Source: Gammaproteobacteria bacterium (GTDB lineage Bacteria; Pseudomonadota; Gammaproteobacteria; Thiohalomonadales; Thiohalomonadaceae). Taken from it: 64,000 nt of DNA. Shown piece by piece: positions 1 through 14,118 of the stretch; within the stretch, counting starts at the first letter, position 1, and every line of letters begins with the position of its first letter. The notes below the pieces were generated by a model. The model was not told the origin of the DNA. It worked only from the letters and a program-made list of their open reading frames with translations, and made no database searches. The position numbers and the translations under genes were made by a program. The stretch is from contig JAPHSX010000006.1 of assembly GCA_026196575.1 (NCBI GenBank), positions 1 to 64,000 on the forward strand, given 5' to 3'.

Positions 1-1164
1 CGCCAGGTGATCGGATCTATACAGATTCTATGCCTGGATGTACTAGACGGCGAGCGATTTGCCAGTGTGCCTTGGGACGACTTTTTCATGGGTGCGCAGG
101 CCCTCTCTCCTGACCACCCTACGCTTGCTCGGGAGGTTGTTTCGACCGAGGATGGCAAGCCTGTTTATGTGAAGCCAAAGTCGGGGCAACTTGCGAAGGT
201 GGCTGCGCAGTATCGTGATGAACTCGATAGCTTCCTGGTCGAGTTACGCAGCCGCCAGTATTCCATTCGTACGGAACAAAGTTATGAAAATTGGATATTA
301 CGCTTCCTGGCCAGCCACCAGGAGTTGCCGGTCAGCCAGATGACCGTGCAGCATGTAAAGCGCTTTCTCAATGATCTGGTTATCCACGGAAATGTGGCGG
401 CAAGCACCCAGAATCAGGCATTAAATGCCTTGGTGTTCTTTTTTCGCGAGGTGCTGGGACGTGATCAGTTCGAGTTGGGTGAGCTAGTCTACAGCAAGCG
501 CCAAAAACGGCTGCCGGTGGTTTTGACACGCGATGAGGCCAGATCTCTTCTTGCGCAGCTTGATGGAAGTGCCTGGCTGATAGCGTCACTGCTTTATGGC
601 TGTGGCTTGCGCTTGGCCGAGTGTATTCGGCTGCGCGTGCAGGATCTGGATTTTGGTTACAAGCTGATCATGGTTCGCGATGGCAAGGGGGGCAAGGACA
701 GGCGGGTTCCCATGCCTGAACGCTGCATCGAACCACTGCAAAAGCAGCTTGAAGCGGCTAGACAACAGCACGAGGAAGATCTGGCGCTGGGTTTTGGTGA
801 GGTGTTTTTGCCTCACGCGCTGGCGCGAAAGTATCCTTCCGCTCCTCGTGAGTGGCGCTGGCAGTACATTTTTCCCGCCTCGCGCCTCTCGGTTGATCCG
901 CGTACCGGCCAAACACGCCGCCATCATTTACACGAAACGGGCGTTCAGCGGATGATCAAGACGGCAACGCAACGTGCGCGGATTAACAAGAAAGTTTCTG
1001 TCCATACCCTGCGCCACTCCTTCGCTACCCATCTGCTGGAATCCGGCTACGACATCCGCACGGTGCAGGAGCTATTGGGGCATAAGGACGTGTCCACCAC
1101 TATGATCTATACCCATGTGCTCAATACCCCTGGGATCGCGGTACGCAGCCCGATGGATATGTAG
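1..1164 (+). CDS. Integron integrase (IntI-type tyrosine recombinase), 5' end open at window edge
   Basis: Site-specific tyrosine recombinase that recombines attC and attI sites of integrons. Counting from the GTG at 7, the SAM-like core-binding domain is at about residues 68-155 and the catalytic domain follows, with R202, H333, R336, H359 and Y368 visible ([27 protein letters not shown]). The extra block that separates IntI from XerC/D is present at about 268-310 (ALARKYPSA... then [11 protein letters not shown]). About 65 residues precede the core-binding domain, more than in classical IntI, and the frame stays open to base 1, so the protein is N-terminally extended or starts outside the window. 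In the usual integron arrangement attI and the cassettes lie next to the 5' end of intI, so they would be to the left, unseen. No attC-like site was found to the right. Confidence 0.9.
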   Translation, partial: RQVIGSIQILCLDVLDGERFASVPWDDFFMGAQALSPDHPTLAREVVSTEDGKPVYVKPKSGQLAKVAAQYRDELDSFLVELRSRQYSIRTEQSYENWILRFLASHQELPVSQMTVQHVKRFLNDLVIHGNVAASTQNQALNALVFFFREVLGRDQFELGELVYSKRQKRLPVVLTRDEARSLLAQLDGSAWLIASLLYGCGLRLAECIRLRVQDLDFGYKLIMVRDGKGGKDRRVPMPERCIEPLQKQLEAARQQHEEDLALGFGEVFLPHALARKYPSAPREWRWQYIFPASRLSVDPRTGQTRRHHLHETGVQRMIKTATQRARINKKVSVHTLRHSFATHLLESGYDIRTVQELLGHKDVSTTMIYTHVLNTPGIAVRSPMDM

Positions 1165-1322
1165 AACAAGAACATTTCGGCGCACACGGCGCACCCTATC
1201 AGAAAGCCGGGTCGGCAAGAGCCGCGCCCTGCGCGACACCACACCACGACTGACACAAGGGTATGGAAAGGTACCCGCCGCCGCGCTATGTTGAGAGGTG
1301 ACCCCAGCCAAAGGAGGAGTGG

Positions 1323-4925
<3,603 letters not shown>

Positions 4926-4928
4926 CCC

Positions 4929-5921
4929 GTGGATCTTCGTACCCGTTATCTGGGACTGGAGCTGGCAAACCCGCTGGTTCCCTCCGCCTCGCCGCTATCC
5001 CGTGACCTCGACATGGCCCGACGGCTGGAGGATGCGGGCGCCGCGGCACTGGTGATGTACTCGCTCTTTGAGGAGGAGCTGCATCCCACCCTGCTGCCGC
5101 CCCATGAGTTCGGCCACGTCGAGGCACAGAGCTATCTGCCCCTCCCCGCGCATCCGGCCGCGGCGCTGGATAGCTATCTGGAGCAGATAGCGGCGTTGAA
5201 ACGGAGACTGCAGATCCCCGTGATCGCCAGTCTCAACGGCAGCTCACGCAACGGCTGGGTGGAGTGTGGCAGAGAGCTGGTCGAGGCCGGGGCCGATGCG
5301 CTGGAGCTCAACCTCTACACCATCGCCGCGGAGGTAGAGACCGATAGCCAGCAGCAGGAGCAGCACTACCTTGCGCTGCTCGCGCAGTTGCGCGGGGTGG
5401 TGACGGTGCCGATCACGGTCAAGCTCTCCCCCTACTTCACCGCCCTGGCCAACATGGTGGCATCGCTGGAGGCGGCGGGGGCAAACGGGGTCGCGCTGTT
5501 CAACCGTTTCTACCAGCCCGATATCGACACCGGCACCCTGCGCCTCACGCCGCGCCTGCAGCTCTCCCACCCCGGTGACACCCTGCTGGCGATGCGCTGG
5601 CTGGGGATCCTGCACGGCAAGGTTGGCCTCTCGCTGGCCGCCACCGGCGGCATTCACTCGGCCGAGGATGCCATCAAAATGTTGCTGGCCGGGGCCGATG
5701 TCACCCACCTCTGCAGCGCCCTGCTGCGGCACGGACCACGGCACCTGAGCGAGATCCTGCGCGGCATGGAGCAGTGGCTGGCAGAGAGCCCCTATGAGTC
5801 GCTGGAGATGCTGAAGGGGTCACTGGCCCATCGCCATGCCGGGACGGACTCGGCCTACGAGCGGGCCAGTTATGTGAGGATGCTGGGGAGCTATGCCCTC
5901 AATCCAACGCAGTGGGAGTAG
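4929..5921 (+). CDS. Dihydroorotate dehydrogenase-like FMN flavoprotein
   Basis: TIM-barrel protein of the class 1 dihydroorotate dehydrogenase / PreA superfamily, 330 residues. It opens with MDLRTRYLGLELANPLVPSA, as DHODs do (FMN-phosphate and substrate loop), and ends with a C-terminal phosphate-binding stretch (AATGGIHSAEDAIKMLLAGA). A GTG start is used, with aaggag 6 nt upstream inside the 3' end of nifJ; the intergenic gap is 3 nt. Genes of this family are found next to nifJ in several lineages, so a role tied to NifJ electron transfer is more likely than pyrimidine synthesis, but the substrate is unknown. The 3' end overlaps the convergent gene at 5899-6462 by 23 nt. Confidence 0.8.
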   Translation: MDLRTRYLGLELANPLVPSASPLSRDLDMARRLEDAGAAALVMYSLFEEELHPTLLPPHEFGHVEAQSYLPLPAHPAAALDSYLEQIAALKRRLQIPVIASLNGSSRNGWVECGRELVEAGADALELNLYTIAAEVETDSQQQEQHYLALLAQLRGVVTVPITVKLSPYFTALANMVASLEAAGANGVALFNRFYQPDIDTGTLRLTPRLQLSHPGDTLLAMRWLGILHGKVGLSLAATGGIHSAEDAIKMLLAGADVTHLCSALLRHGPRHLSEILRGMEQWLAESPYESLEMLKGSLAHRHAGTDSAYERASYVRMLGSYALNPTQWE

Positions 5922-6462
5922 CCAGACGATCGTTCAGAGCAGCGGCGGTGCTGAACACCTCACCACTGTGTGCCACCAGTTCGACCCGAAATGGGCCGTC
6001 TGCGGCAGGTAGTAGAAACCCGGCCAGATAACCGAAACTGTCCCACCCAGACACCGCGCAATCGCCCCCCAGCTGATGACACAGATGGCCACTCGCCCGT
6101 GCCGCGGCTGCGGCCGGCAACTTGCGATCATGCTTGAGCCAGATTTGAAATTGATTCGGGCCGCAGGCAACGACGAGGGCAGGCTCGCAGCCACTGAGTC
6201 TGGCCCGCTGCACCTGCGCATGGTTGAGGCCGCTCACCAGCGAGAGTCCGTGTTCACCATGCGGGCGAAACTCGATACGGTTGCCCTTCGCGTTCTTCTC
6301 GTTAAGCCACTCCAGGATCTCCTTGACCTGCACCAGAAACAGCTCGTCGCGTTGCTCCACCACCCGGCCTTGGGGATTGACGATACGCAGGTCAAAACGG
6401 CTCGTCTCCATGGCACGCAACTGCTTCTCGACCACGGCCACATATCGGAAGGGTTTCTCCAT
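5899..6462 (-). CDS. RepB-primase-like domain protein (chromosomal orphan)
   Basis: 187 residues resembling the RepB DNA-primase domain of plasmid and phage replication proteins. Matching landmarks: FDLRIVNPQGRV near the N-terminus, ILEWLNEKNAKGNRIEFRP (the family has LkrxNAxGxdvYIRP), HGLSLVSGL, the central GPNQFQIWLKHDRKLP block (family: SPGNYQAWVxL), and GGDCAVSGWDSFGYLAGF (family: GGDPxSADxxxxGRLAGF). The start at 6462 is chosen because GAGG lies 7 nt upstream; an adjacent ATG (6465) and GTG (6468) are alternatives. No helicase, mobilisation or plasmid gene is nearby; it follows the cytochrome gene by about 40 nt on the same strand. Function here is unknown; replication or relaxase activity is not implied. 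Confidence 0.65.
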   Translation of the reverse strand: MEKPFRYVAVVEKQLRAMETSRFDLRIVNPQGRVVEQRDELFLVQVKEILEWLNEKNAKGNRIEFRPHGEHGLSLVSGLNHAQVQRARLSGCEPALVVACGPNQFQIWLKHDRKLPAAAAARASGHLCHQLGGDCAVSGWDSFGYLAGFLLPAADGPFRVELVAHSGEVFSTAAALNDRLATPTALD

Positions 6463-6505
6463 CATCACACCTCATCACCCCTGTCATGGCGAGCCCGTCC
6501 CATGA

Positions 6506-7363
6506 CTAACGTTGCGCCCGTTTTGTCAGCATAGCGCGAAATTCCGCAAGCGGGCGGTGAATGGTGTGACAGCGGGCGCAGATGAAGGCGCCGATCTTCC
6601 CCAGATTACCGTCGACCTGTTTGCCATCCTGCGCCGCAATGCCATCGAGCAGATCGCTCTGGTAGCGATCACTCGCGGCGGAGAAGATCCTGGCGCGGCT
6701 CTCACTCTCCTGGTGACACTGCGCACAGGAGTCGGCGGCAAGTGTCAGCAGGCGCTGTAACTCCTTTCCGGCCTCGCTGGCCCGCTGCGGCTGCTGGTCC
6801 TCGTGAAAGATCTTCACCTGATTGACCGCCCGGCTCATCGCCGCCATCAGCTCCTTGTGGCTCAGCCCCTCGTTCGCACCGTTCGCGATGGTGATGGCGC
6901 CAAAATCGGGACCGCGATAGAGGATACTGGTTACCGTCCGGTACTCGTTGTGACAGGAACGGCACGAGGTACGCACCTTGCCCAGCGCATGCCGTACCCC
7001 CTCCATATCGCCCTGCACTGCCGCCTGGCGCATCCGCCCCGACCACTCCAGCTCCAGCTCGTCCCGCCACTCCGGCACCATCTCGCCCAGCCTCTCATAG
7101 GCGGTAGCAAAATCGTCGGCCCACTTCGCCAGCCGCTGCGGTTCGCCGCGCTCGACATACTCCTCCAGGGCCTGCATCGAGCGGCGCAGCGAGAACATGG
7201 TGTGCAACCAGACCTGACGCTTGTTCTGAGGCTTGTACCACTGTGCCAGCGAGGCGGGCGGCAACTTGACTACCAGCTCCTCGGCTCTGGTCGTCTGATG
7301 TGTGAACAGCAGCAGAAAAAAGGCGCCACACAGCAGCGCGGGGGTAAGGCGTGAGTTGGTCAT
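6506..7363 (-). CDS. Periplasmic triheme cytochrome c
   Basis: 285-residue exported protein with an N-terminal signal peptide (hydrophobic ALLCGAFFLLLF, then a TRAEE cleavage region) and three c-type heme motifs: CRSCH, CAQCH and CARCH. The first two lie in helical segments with aromatic and arginine-rich surroundings, like the four-helix class II (cytochrome c') fold, suggesting a duplicated domain. The third sits near the C-terminus. It should act as an electron carrier in the periplasm after Ccm/DsbD-dependent heme attachment. The start at 7363 has GGAGG 5 nt upstream and removes four residues from the longest frame. The partner is unknown; the neighbour downstream is the RepB-like gene, which gives no clue. 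Confidence 0.8.
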   Translation of the reverse strand: MTNSRLTPALLCGAFFLLLFTHQTTRAEELVVKLPPASLAQWYKPQNKRQVWLHTMFSLRRSMQALEEYVERGEPQRLAKWADDFATAYERLGEMVPEWRDELELEWSGRMRQAAVQGDMEGVRHALGKVRTSCRSCHNEYRTVTSILYRGPDFGAITIANGANEGLSHKELMAAMSRAVNQVKIFHEDQQPQRASEAGKELQRLLTLAADSCAQCHQESESRARIFSAASDRYQSDLLDGIAAQDGKQVDGNLGKIGAFICARCHTIHRPLAEFRAMLTKRAQR

Positions 7364-7402
7364 CGTGGCCTCCAAAGTCGTGGCAAGCGGTGCAAAGGCT
7401 GG

Positions 7403-8773
7403 TTATTCGAACATGCGCAGTATGCCGGATGCCTTGTCATAGGTCTCCTGATACTCCAGCTCGCAACGGGAGTCGACCACGATGCCACCACCGGCGGAAA
7501 AATGGAGCGTGCCGTGCTGGTAGAGCGCGGTGCGGATCGCAATGTTGCAATCCATCCTCCCCTCATAGCCGATATAGCCGATGCTGCCGCAGTAGATGCC
7601 GCGGCGCTGCGGCTCCAGCTCCTCGATGATCTCCATCGCCCGGCGCTTGGGGGCGCCGGTGATCGAGCCGCCGGGAAAGCAGTGGCGCAGCAGACTCAGG
7701 GCATCCTCCGACGGATTGAGCTCCCCTGTCACCACACTCACCAAGTGGTGCACGGTGGCATAGTGCTCGATGGCAAAGAGTTGTGGCACCTGAATCGAAC
7801 CGGGACGGCAACACTTGCCCAGGTCGTTGCGCAGCAGATCGACGATCATCAGATTCTCCGCCCGATCCTTGCTGCTCTGGCACAACTCCTCGACCAGCAA
7901 ACTATCCTCATGCGCCTCACTGCGGCGGGGGCGCGTCCCCTTGATTGGACGGGTCTCCACCTGCCCGCCCTCAAGGCGCAAAAAACGCTCTGGCGAGGAG
8001 CTGAGGATCTGCCCAAAGGGGGTGTTGAGATAGGCGGCGAACGGGGCGGGGTTGTTGCGCCGCAGTTTGCAGTAACCGGCCCAGGGGGAACCACTCACCG
8101 CCAGCGAAAAACGCTGGGCAAAATTGACCTGATAACAGTCCCCCTCGCGCAGGTAGTGCTGGATGCGCGAGAAGCCGGCGCGGTAGTCGTCCCAGGTCAT
8201 ATTGGCACGCACCGCCCCGGCGGCGGCAAAGTGGTCGTCTGTCACTGGTCGCTCCAGCGCCTGCGCAAACAGGGCGATGAGTTGCGGCCAGTCCGCATGG
8301 GTGCCCGCGTGGTGTCCCGCTGAAAGCAGCTGGCAGCGCTGCTCCTGATGGTCGCACACCAGTGCCCAGTCGTAGATGCCGACCGCCATCTCGGGCAGCG
8401 CCAGGTCATCGTCCGCCTGCGCCGGCAACGGCTCAATGCGCCGCGCCAGGTCGTAGCCAAAGTAGCCGACCGCGCCACCGCTAAAGGGTGGCGGCATGTC
8501 GTCCGTCGCGGGCTCGCTGAACAGGAGCTGCCGCAACAGACTAAAAGGGTCATCCGTGGAGCAGCGCTGCTTGCCGTCGCTCACGATTTCGGTGCTTGCG
8601 CCACGCGTCACCAGGGTGGTGTGCGGGCGGGCGACCAGAATATCGTAGCGCCCCAAAGCCCCTCCCTGGCCACAGCTGTCCAGCCACATCGCCCACGGTT
8701 CATGGCTCACAACGGCGAACAGGCGGGTGCAATCCGGGGTGTAGGGCAGCGGGTGCGAAAGCGAGCTATTCAT
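7403..8773 (-). CDS. pabB: Aminodeoxychorismate synthase component I
   Basis: Converts chorismate, with ammonia from the glutaminase PabA, to 4-amino-4-deoxychorismate for folate synthesis. The N-terminal half aligns with PabB (SHEPWAMWLDS, then YDILVARP). The C-terminal chorismate-binding domain has ETRPIKGTRPR; lysine in PIKGT is the PabB signature, where TrpE has alanine. Other landmarks are LMIVDLLRNDLGK, HLVSVVTGEL and the C-terminal GGGIVVDS. The ATG at 8773 was chosen because homologous sequence starts just after it; the longer TTG frame (8830) adds residues unlike PabB. No pabA or pabC is adjacent. Upstream lies the terminator of tRNA-Pro, so pabB must have its own promoter. Confidence 0.92.
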   Translation of the reverse strand: MNSSLSHPLPYTPDCTRLFAVVSHEPWAMWLDSCGQGGALGRYDILVARPHTTLVTRGASTEIVSDGKQRCSTDDPFSLLRQLLFSEPATDDMPPPFSGGAVGYFGYDLARRIEPLPAQADDDLALPEMAVGIYDWALVCDHQEQRCQLLSAGHHAGTHADWPQLIALFAQALERPVTDDHFAAAGAVRANMTWDDYRAGFSRIQHYLREGDCYQVNFAQRFSLAVSGSPWAGYCKLRRNNPAPFAAYLNTPFGQILSSSPERFLRLEGGQVETRPIKGTRPRRSEAHEDSLLVEELCQSSKDRAENLMIVDLLRNDLGKCCRPGSIQVPQLFAIEHYATVHHLVSVVTGELNPSEDALSLLRHCFPGGSITGAPKRRAMEIIEELEPQRRGIYCGSIGYIGYEGRMDCNIAIRTALYQHGTLHFSAGGGIVVDSRCELEYQETYDKASGILRMFE

Positions 8774-8872
8774 CGGGAAAGATTCAATTTGTCTGAGGCC
8801 AGCGGTGACGGCACACCCTCTCCTTGCCAACCATGGCGTTGCAAAGGGCGGTGAACAAGAAGTGAGGGACGT

Positions 8873-8909
8873 AAAAAAGGGCCTGCCAATAACTTGGTAA
8901 GCCCTTTGT
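8873..8909 (-). terminator. Intrinsic terminator after tRNA-Pro
   Basis: Long hairpin (minus-strand arms AAAGGGCTTACCAA and TTGGCAGGCCCTTT) followed by a run of T on the minus strand, directly downstream of tRNA-Pro and upstream of pabB. Confidence 0.8.
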
Positions 8910-8925
8910 TATCCGACCAACATAT

Positions 8926-9002
<77 letters not shown>

Positions 9003-9086
9003 GAGAAGGGACACGGGTTCCCTCATCAAGAAGCCGCGCATATTACACTAGATGGGGACGGATGAGAACAGACCGGGGAGAAAAAA

Positions 9087-9443
9087 TCAGCGCCGGAGAA
9101 TATCCAGCACCTCTTCCAGTTCACTGCGCAGCTGGCGGATGATCTGCTGACTCTGATTGGCGTCCTGCTTCACATCCTCGCTCTCGAACTGTTGGCGCGC
9201 ACCACCAATGGTGAAGCCCTGTTCGTAGAGCAGTGAGCGAATCTGACGGATGATGAGCACATCCTGGCGCTGATAGTAACGGCGATTGCCACGGCGCTTT
9301 ACCGGCTTGAGTTGGGTAAACTCCTGCTCCCAGTAACGCAACACATGCGGCTTGACGTTGCACAGCTCGCTCACCTCACCGATGGTGAAGTAACGCTTGC
9401 CCGGAATTGGCGGTAATTCGTTATTGTTGCTGGGTTCCAGCAT
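9087..9443 (-). CDS. MerR-family transcriptional regulator of the ihfA operon
   Basis: 118-residue protein with an N-terminal MerR-type winged helix ([20 protein letters not shown], then WEQEF) followed by [20 protein letters not shown] and a short C-terminal helical tail. It has no metal-binding cysteines or drug-binding domain, so it is the short orphan MerR type conserved behind ihfA. The start overlaps the end of ihfA by 23 nt, so it is translationally coupled and the last gene of the thrS-to-merR series. Regulatory targets are unknown. Confidence 0.9.
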   Translation of the reverse strand: MLEPSNNNELPPIPGKRYFTIGEVSELCNVKPHVLRYWEQEFTQLKPVKRRGNRRYYQRQDVLIIRQIRSLLYEQGFTIGGARQQFESEDVKQDANQSQQIIRQLRSELEEVLDILRR

Positions 9444-9723
9444 ACGCCTCTACCCTCGCCTTTAGTTTCTGTCCTGGCCTGAAGGTGACCACGCGTCGCG
9501 CGGTGATCGGGATCTCCTCACCGGTCTTGGGATTCCTTCCCGGGCGCTCGTTCTTGTCGCGCAGGTCGAAATTACCAAAGCCGGAGAGCTTGACCTGATG
9601 CCCATTCTCAAGCGCAGCACGGATCTCTTCAAAAAACTGCTCTACCAGCTCCTTGGCCTCCCGCTTGTTGAGACCTAACTCTTCAAACAGGGTTTCAGCC
9701 ATCGCCGCCTTCGTCAAAGCCAT
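9421..9723 (-). CDS. ihfA: Integration host factor subunit alpha
   Basis: 100-residue HU/IHF-fold DNA-bending protein. It begins [20 protein letters not shown] and keeps the beta-arm sequence [17 protein letters not shown] with the proline that intercalates into DNA. It forms a heterodimer with IhfB and bends DNA at recombination, replication and promoter sites; tyrosine recombinases like the one at 22037 often need it. It starts 2 nt after the pheT stop, the standard pheST-ihfA coupling. Confidence 0.97.
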   Translation of the reverse strand: MALTKAAMAETLFEELGLNKREAKELVEQFFEEIRAALENGHQVKLSGFGNFDLRDKNERPGRNPKTGEEIPITARRVVTFRPGQKLKARVEAYAGTQQQ

Positions 9724-9725
9724 AG

Positions 9726-12107
9726 TTACTCTCTTAATACTGCCCCGAGTTCGTTTGCCAGGGTCGTCACTATCTGCTCGATAGCAGAATCAACTTCTTC
9801 ATCGGTAAGAGTGCGTGATTGTGCCTGTAAGGTCAAGCCCAATGCGATACTTTTTCGTCCTGAATCAATATGTTCCCCCTGATAAACGTCAAACAGCTTT
9901 AAGTTCTGCAGGGTGTCGGGGGCGGCCCGGCGCGCGGCCTCGACAACCGCCGAGGCGGGGGTATGGCGCTCAAGAACCAGCGCAATATCCCGACGAATGG
10001 CCGGATATTTGGAGATTTCGCTGAATTTTGCGACGGTTCCCGAAAGAAGTGCCGCTGCCTCAATCTCGAAGAGGAAGGCGTGACCACTGAGCCCCAGCTG
10101 TGACTCCAGCGAGGGGTGCGCGGCCCCCAGCCACCCCACCGCCTTGCCATCGAGATAGATACGGGCCGACTGCCCCGGATGCAGGGCCGGGTGTGGCTCG
10201 GCACTAAAGGTAAAGGCATCGGGACGACCGCCCAGCGCCAGCAGCGCCTCCACATCCCCCTTCAGGTCGAAGAAATCGAGTTTCTGCTCGCTGGCGCCCC
10301 ACTGCTCCGGCAACACCGGGCCAAAGAGGAGACCGGCCAGGACATTGTCCTGCTGGATCGCCCCCCCCTCCAGCGGAATGAAACGCAGGCCATACTCAAA
10401 CAACCGCACCCGCCCCTGCTGGCGATTAAGATTGTGCTGCAGTACCGGCAGCAGACCGGCCCACAGGGTGGTGCGCATCACCGACATATCGGCGGAGATG
10501 GGATTGGCCAGGGCAATAGGGGAGCGCTGCGGGTCGAGCAGCTGCTGCATCTTCGGTTCGACGAAGGTGTAGGTGATCGCCTCCTGATACCCTCGTGCGA
10601 CCAGTGCTGCCGCCAGGTCGCCCTTGCCCAACTGCGCCTCGGGGCACTCGCCCATGCGCAGTGCCGCCTGTGGACGTGTACTGGGAAGATTGCTGTAGCC
10701 GATAATGCGCCCGATCTCCTCGATCAGGTCTTCCTCAATGCTGATGTCAAAGCGGAAGGCCGGGGGGATCACCTGCCACCCCTCCCCTTTGGCCTCGACC
10801 TGCATATCAAGGCGGCGGAGGATCGCATCGATACTCTCCGCCGCTACACGGGTACCCAACACCCGCTCGATACGGGCATGGCGCAGGGTGATCGGTTGCA
10901 CCTGGGGCAGAAACTGCGGTGCACAGACCTCGCTGACGGCACCGGCACTGCCCCCGGCGATCGCCAGCAGCAGTGCGGTGGCACGCTCCATCGCCTGCGT
11001 CGCCAGCTCGGGGGAGACCCCGCGCTCAAAGCGGTGCGAGGAGTCGGTATGCAGGCCGTAGCGGCGGGCACGGCCGGCAATACTGGCTGGCGTGAAGAAG
11101 GCACCCTCCAGGAAGATATCCCGAGTCGTATCACTCACTGCAGAGGCCGCCCCTCCCATCACCCCCGCCATGGCCAGTGCACCATTATCATCGGCAATCA
11201 CCAAAGTCTCGCTATCCAGCGTGACCTCCTCCTCGTTGAGCAGGCGCAGCTTTTCACTCGCCGTGGCGAGGCGAACCTGAATACCCCCGCTGAGTTTGTC
11301 CAGATCGAAGGCATGCATCGGCTGCCCCAACTCCAGCAACACATAGTTGGTGACATCGACCACCGGACCCAGGCTGCGCGTACCACTGCGGCGCAGTCGC
11401 TCCTGCATCCACAGCGGTGTGGTGGCGGCAACATTGACACCGCGAATCACCCGCCCCAGATAGCGCGGGCACGCGGCCTGCGCTGACACCGTGATCGGCA
11501 GGATGTCGGCAATCGTCGCCGCCACGGCGGTACACGCTGGCCCCTGCACCTCGGCGTGGTTGAGCACGCCCGCCTCGCGGGCGATGCCGGCGATGCTCAG
11601 GCAGTCGCCGCGATTCGGCGTCAGCCCCAGCTCGATGGTGACATCGTCCAGCTGCAGATAGTCACGGAAATTATCCCCCACCGGGGCATCGGCGGGCAGC
11701 TCCAGCAAACCGGAGGAACTCTCGGCCAGACCCAGCTCGGAGGCGGAACAGAGCATGCCATTGGAGGGGACGCCGCGCAGCTTCGCCTTCTTGATCTTGA
11801 AGTCACCGGGCAGCTGGGCACCAACCACCGCACAGGCCACGCGCAGACCGGCGCGCACATTGGCCGCGCCGCAGACGATCTGTACCGGCTCCGCCTCGCC
11901 GACATTGACCTGGGTCACCCGCAGCTTGTCGGCGTCAGGGTGCGGCGCCACGCTCAGCACCTCGGCCACCACCACGCCACTAAAGGCCGCCGCCACCGGC
12001 TCCACCGCATCGACCTCAAGCCCGGCCATGGTCAGCTGATGACACAGCTCCCCGGTAGAGACCGAAGGATTGACCCACTCACGCAACCACTGTTCACTGA
12101 ATTTCAT
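9726..12107 (-). CDS. pheT: Phenylalanyl-tRNA synthetase beta subunit
   Basis: Beta chain of the alpha2-beta2 PheRS, which charges tRNA-Phe; the beta subunit binds tRNA and carries the editing site. It is 793 residues, normal for gammaproteobacteria. It starts [14 protein letters not shown], has the N-terminal tRNA-binding EMAP-like domain (about 40-150), the B3/4 editing domain, the B5 domain ([11 protein letters not shown] onward) and the C-terminal ferredoxin-like anticodon-binding domain ([19 protein letters not shown]). Unusually, it is separated from pheS by 175 bp containing a palindromic repeat instead of the typical short spacer. Confidence 0.97.
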   Translation of the reverse strand: MKFSEQWLREWVNPSVSTGELCHQLTMAGLEVDAVEPVAAAFSGVVVAEVLSVAPHPDADKLRVTQVNVGEAEPVQIVCGAANVRAGLRVACAVVGAQLPGDFKIKKAKLRGVPSNGMLCSASELGLAESSSGLLELPADAPVGDNFRDYLQLDDVTIELGLTPNRGDCLSIAGIAREAGVLNHAEVQGPACTAVAATIADILPITVSAQAACPRYLGRVIRGVNVAATTPLWMQERLRRSGTRSLGPVVDVTNYVLLELGQPMHAFDLDKLSGGIQVRLATASEKLRLLNEEEVTLDSETLVIADDNGALAMAGVMGGAASAVSDTTRDIFLEGAFFTPASIAGRARRYGLHTDSSHRFERGVSPELATQAMERATALLLAIAGGSAGAVSEVCAPQFLPQVQPITLRHARIERVLGTRVAAESIDAILRRLDMQVEAKGEGWQVIPPAFRFDISIEEDLIEEIGRIIGYSNLPSTRPQAALRMGECPEAQLGKGDLAAALVARGYQEAITYTFVEPKMQQLLDPQRSPIALANPISADMSVMRTTLWAGLLPVLQHNLNRQQGRVRLFEYGLRFIPLEGGAIQQDNVLAGLLFGPVLPEQWGASEQKLDFFDLKGDVEALLALGGRPDAFTFSAEPHPALHPGQSARIYLDGKAVGWLGAAHPSLESQLGLSGHAFLFEIEAAALLSGTVAKFSEISKYPAIRRDIALVLERHTPASAVVEAARRAAPDTLQNLKLFDVYQGEHIDSGRKSIALGLTLQAQSRTLTDEEVDSAIEQIVTTLANELGAVLRE

Positions 12108-12137
12108 ATTGGGATAAACCTAAATCTACAATCTGTT

Positions 12138-12280
12138 AACCGCAAAGGTCGCCAAGGAACGCAAAGTACAACTTGCTCATCAATCTAGCTGCTTTCTACG
12201 CTTGAGCGCTGCTATTTCCGTCTTGACGACATGTACACTCTTTTTCTGTTCCTTTGCGCGACTTCGCGCACTTGGCGGTT
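12138..12280. repeat. 143-bp imperfect inverted-repeat element between pheS and pheT
   Basis: The arms begin AACCGCAAAGGTCGCCAAGG (12138) and, read on the other strand from 12280, AACCGCCAAGTGCGCGAAG. The arms are about 30 bp, imperfect, and the interior codes for nothing. It fills the pheS-pheT gap almost exactly: the right arm ends 2 nt before the pheS stop. It resembles small dispersed palindromic (MITE- or REP-like) elements; no clear target duplication was seen. As RNA it would form a large hairpin inside the operon transcript. Confidence 0.6.
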
Positions 12281-12282
12281 TC

Positions 12283-13314
<1,032 letters not shown>

Positions 13315-13359
13315 TTACCGGTGCCGCCACACGGGCCACACCTTTTATAAACCGTAAAA

Positions 13360-13395
13360 TTGAAAAGGGGGAAGACTGTTCGGCCTTCCCCCTTT
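13360..13395 (-). terminator. Terminator-like hairpin between rplT and pheS
   Basis: Minus-strand arms AAAGGGGGAAG and CTTCCCCCTTT (11 bp, 10-nt loop) followed by TTTTCAATTTTA. It would stop part of the transcription from rplT into pheS. Confidence 0.65.
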
Positions 13396-13450
13396 CACTG
13401 CCAATCCACCTGCCCTTATCACCGGTACGACCGGTGTAAGGAAAGAGTGA

Positions 13451-13807
13451 TTAAGCCCGTGCCGCCCTGGATTGTTCAGCCAGTGCCGCAAAACAGCCTT
13501 TATCGGTGACGGCGATATCGGCGAGGATCTTGCGATCGATCTCGATACCGGCCTTTTTCAGACCGTTAATGAAGAGGCTGTAGGACAGACCGCACTCACG
13601 GGAGGCCGCGTTGATACGGGCGATCCACAGGGCACGGAACTGACGCTTGCGCTGACGGCGGTCACGATACTGGTACTGACCGGCCTTGATGACCGCCTGT
13701 TTGGCGACACGAAAGACATTCTTGCGACGGCCCTTATAGCCCTTGGCCAGCGCGATAACCTTCTTGTGCCTGGCGCGTGCTGTTACACCACGTTTTACTC
13801 TTGCCAT
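13451..13807 (-). CDS. rplT: 50S ribosomal protein L20
   Basis: 118-residue L20, starting [20 protein letters not shown], with the very basic N-terminal extension that threads into 23S rRNA and the globular C-terminal half ([20 protein letters not shown]). L20 is essential for early 50S assembly and in E. coli represses rpmI-rplT translation. It sits 13 nt after rpmI in the standard infC-rpmI-rplT operon. Confidence 0.98.
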   Translation of the reverse strand: MARVKRGVTARARHKKVIALAKGYKGRRKNVFRVAKQAVIKAGQYQYRDRRQRKRQFRALWIARINAASRECGLSYSLFINGLKKAGIEIDRKILADIAVTDKGCFAALAEQSRAARA

Positions 13808-13820
13808 TTACTCATCCTCC

Positions 13821-14015
13821 TCAAACGTAGGGCATCATGCGACGAACCATACGGACGTCGACGGCGGCAACCATTTCCGGCGAGCGTAACTGACGCTTAC
13901 GCTTGGTCGGCTTTTTGGTGAGGATGTGGCGACGGAATGACTGGGAGCGTTTAAAACCCCCGGCACTGCGTGTGAAGCGCTTGGCGGCGCCTCGGTGTGT
14001 TTTGATTTTCGGCAT
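13821..14015 (-). CDS. rpmI: 50S ribosomal protein L35
   Basis: 64-residue basic protein, [20 protein letters not shown] at the N-terminus, matching L35 over its whole length. The 103-nt gap to infC holds short hairpins on the minus strand (for example GACC/GGTC near 14105-14120), the place where L20 autoregulates in enterobacteria. Whether that control exists here cannot be seen. Confidence 0.97.
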   Translation of the reverse strand: MPKIKTHRGAAKRFTRSAGGFKRSQSFRRHILTKKPTKRKRQLRSPEMVAAVDVRMVRRMMPYV

Positions 14016-14118
14016 TACTCAACTCCGCATTTCAAATGGAAAAAAACGCCACGTTTGTGACTGGACGCCTCCAGAGGGGCGGACAGTAGCGCGCTCGAAG
14101 CAGACCTACAAAACTGGT

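Noticed and set aside
1165-1322. attC-like cassette site behind the integron integrase
   Set aside because: No R'/R'' core pair was found; the array should be on the other side of the integrase gene.
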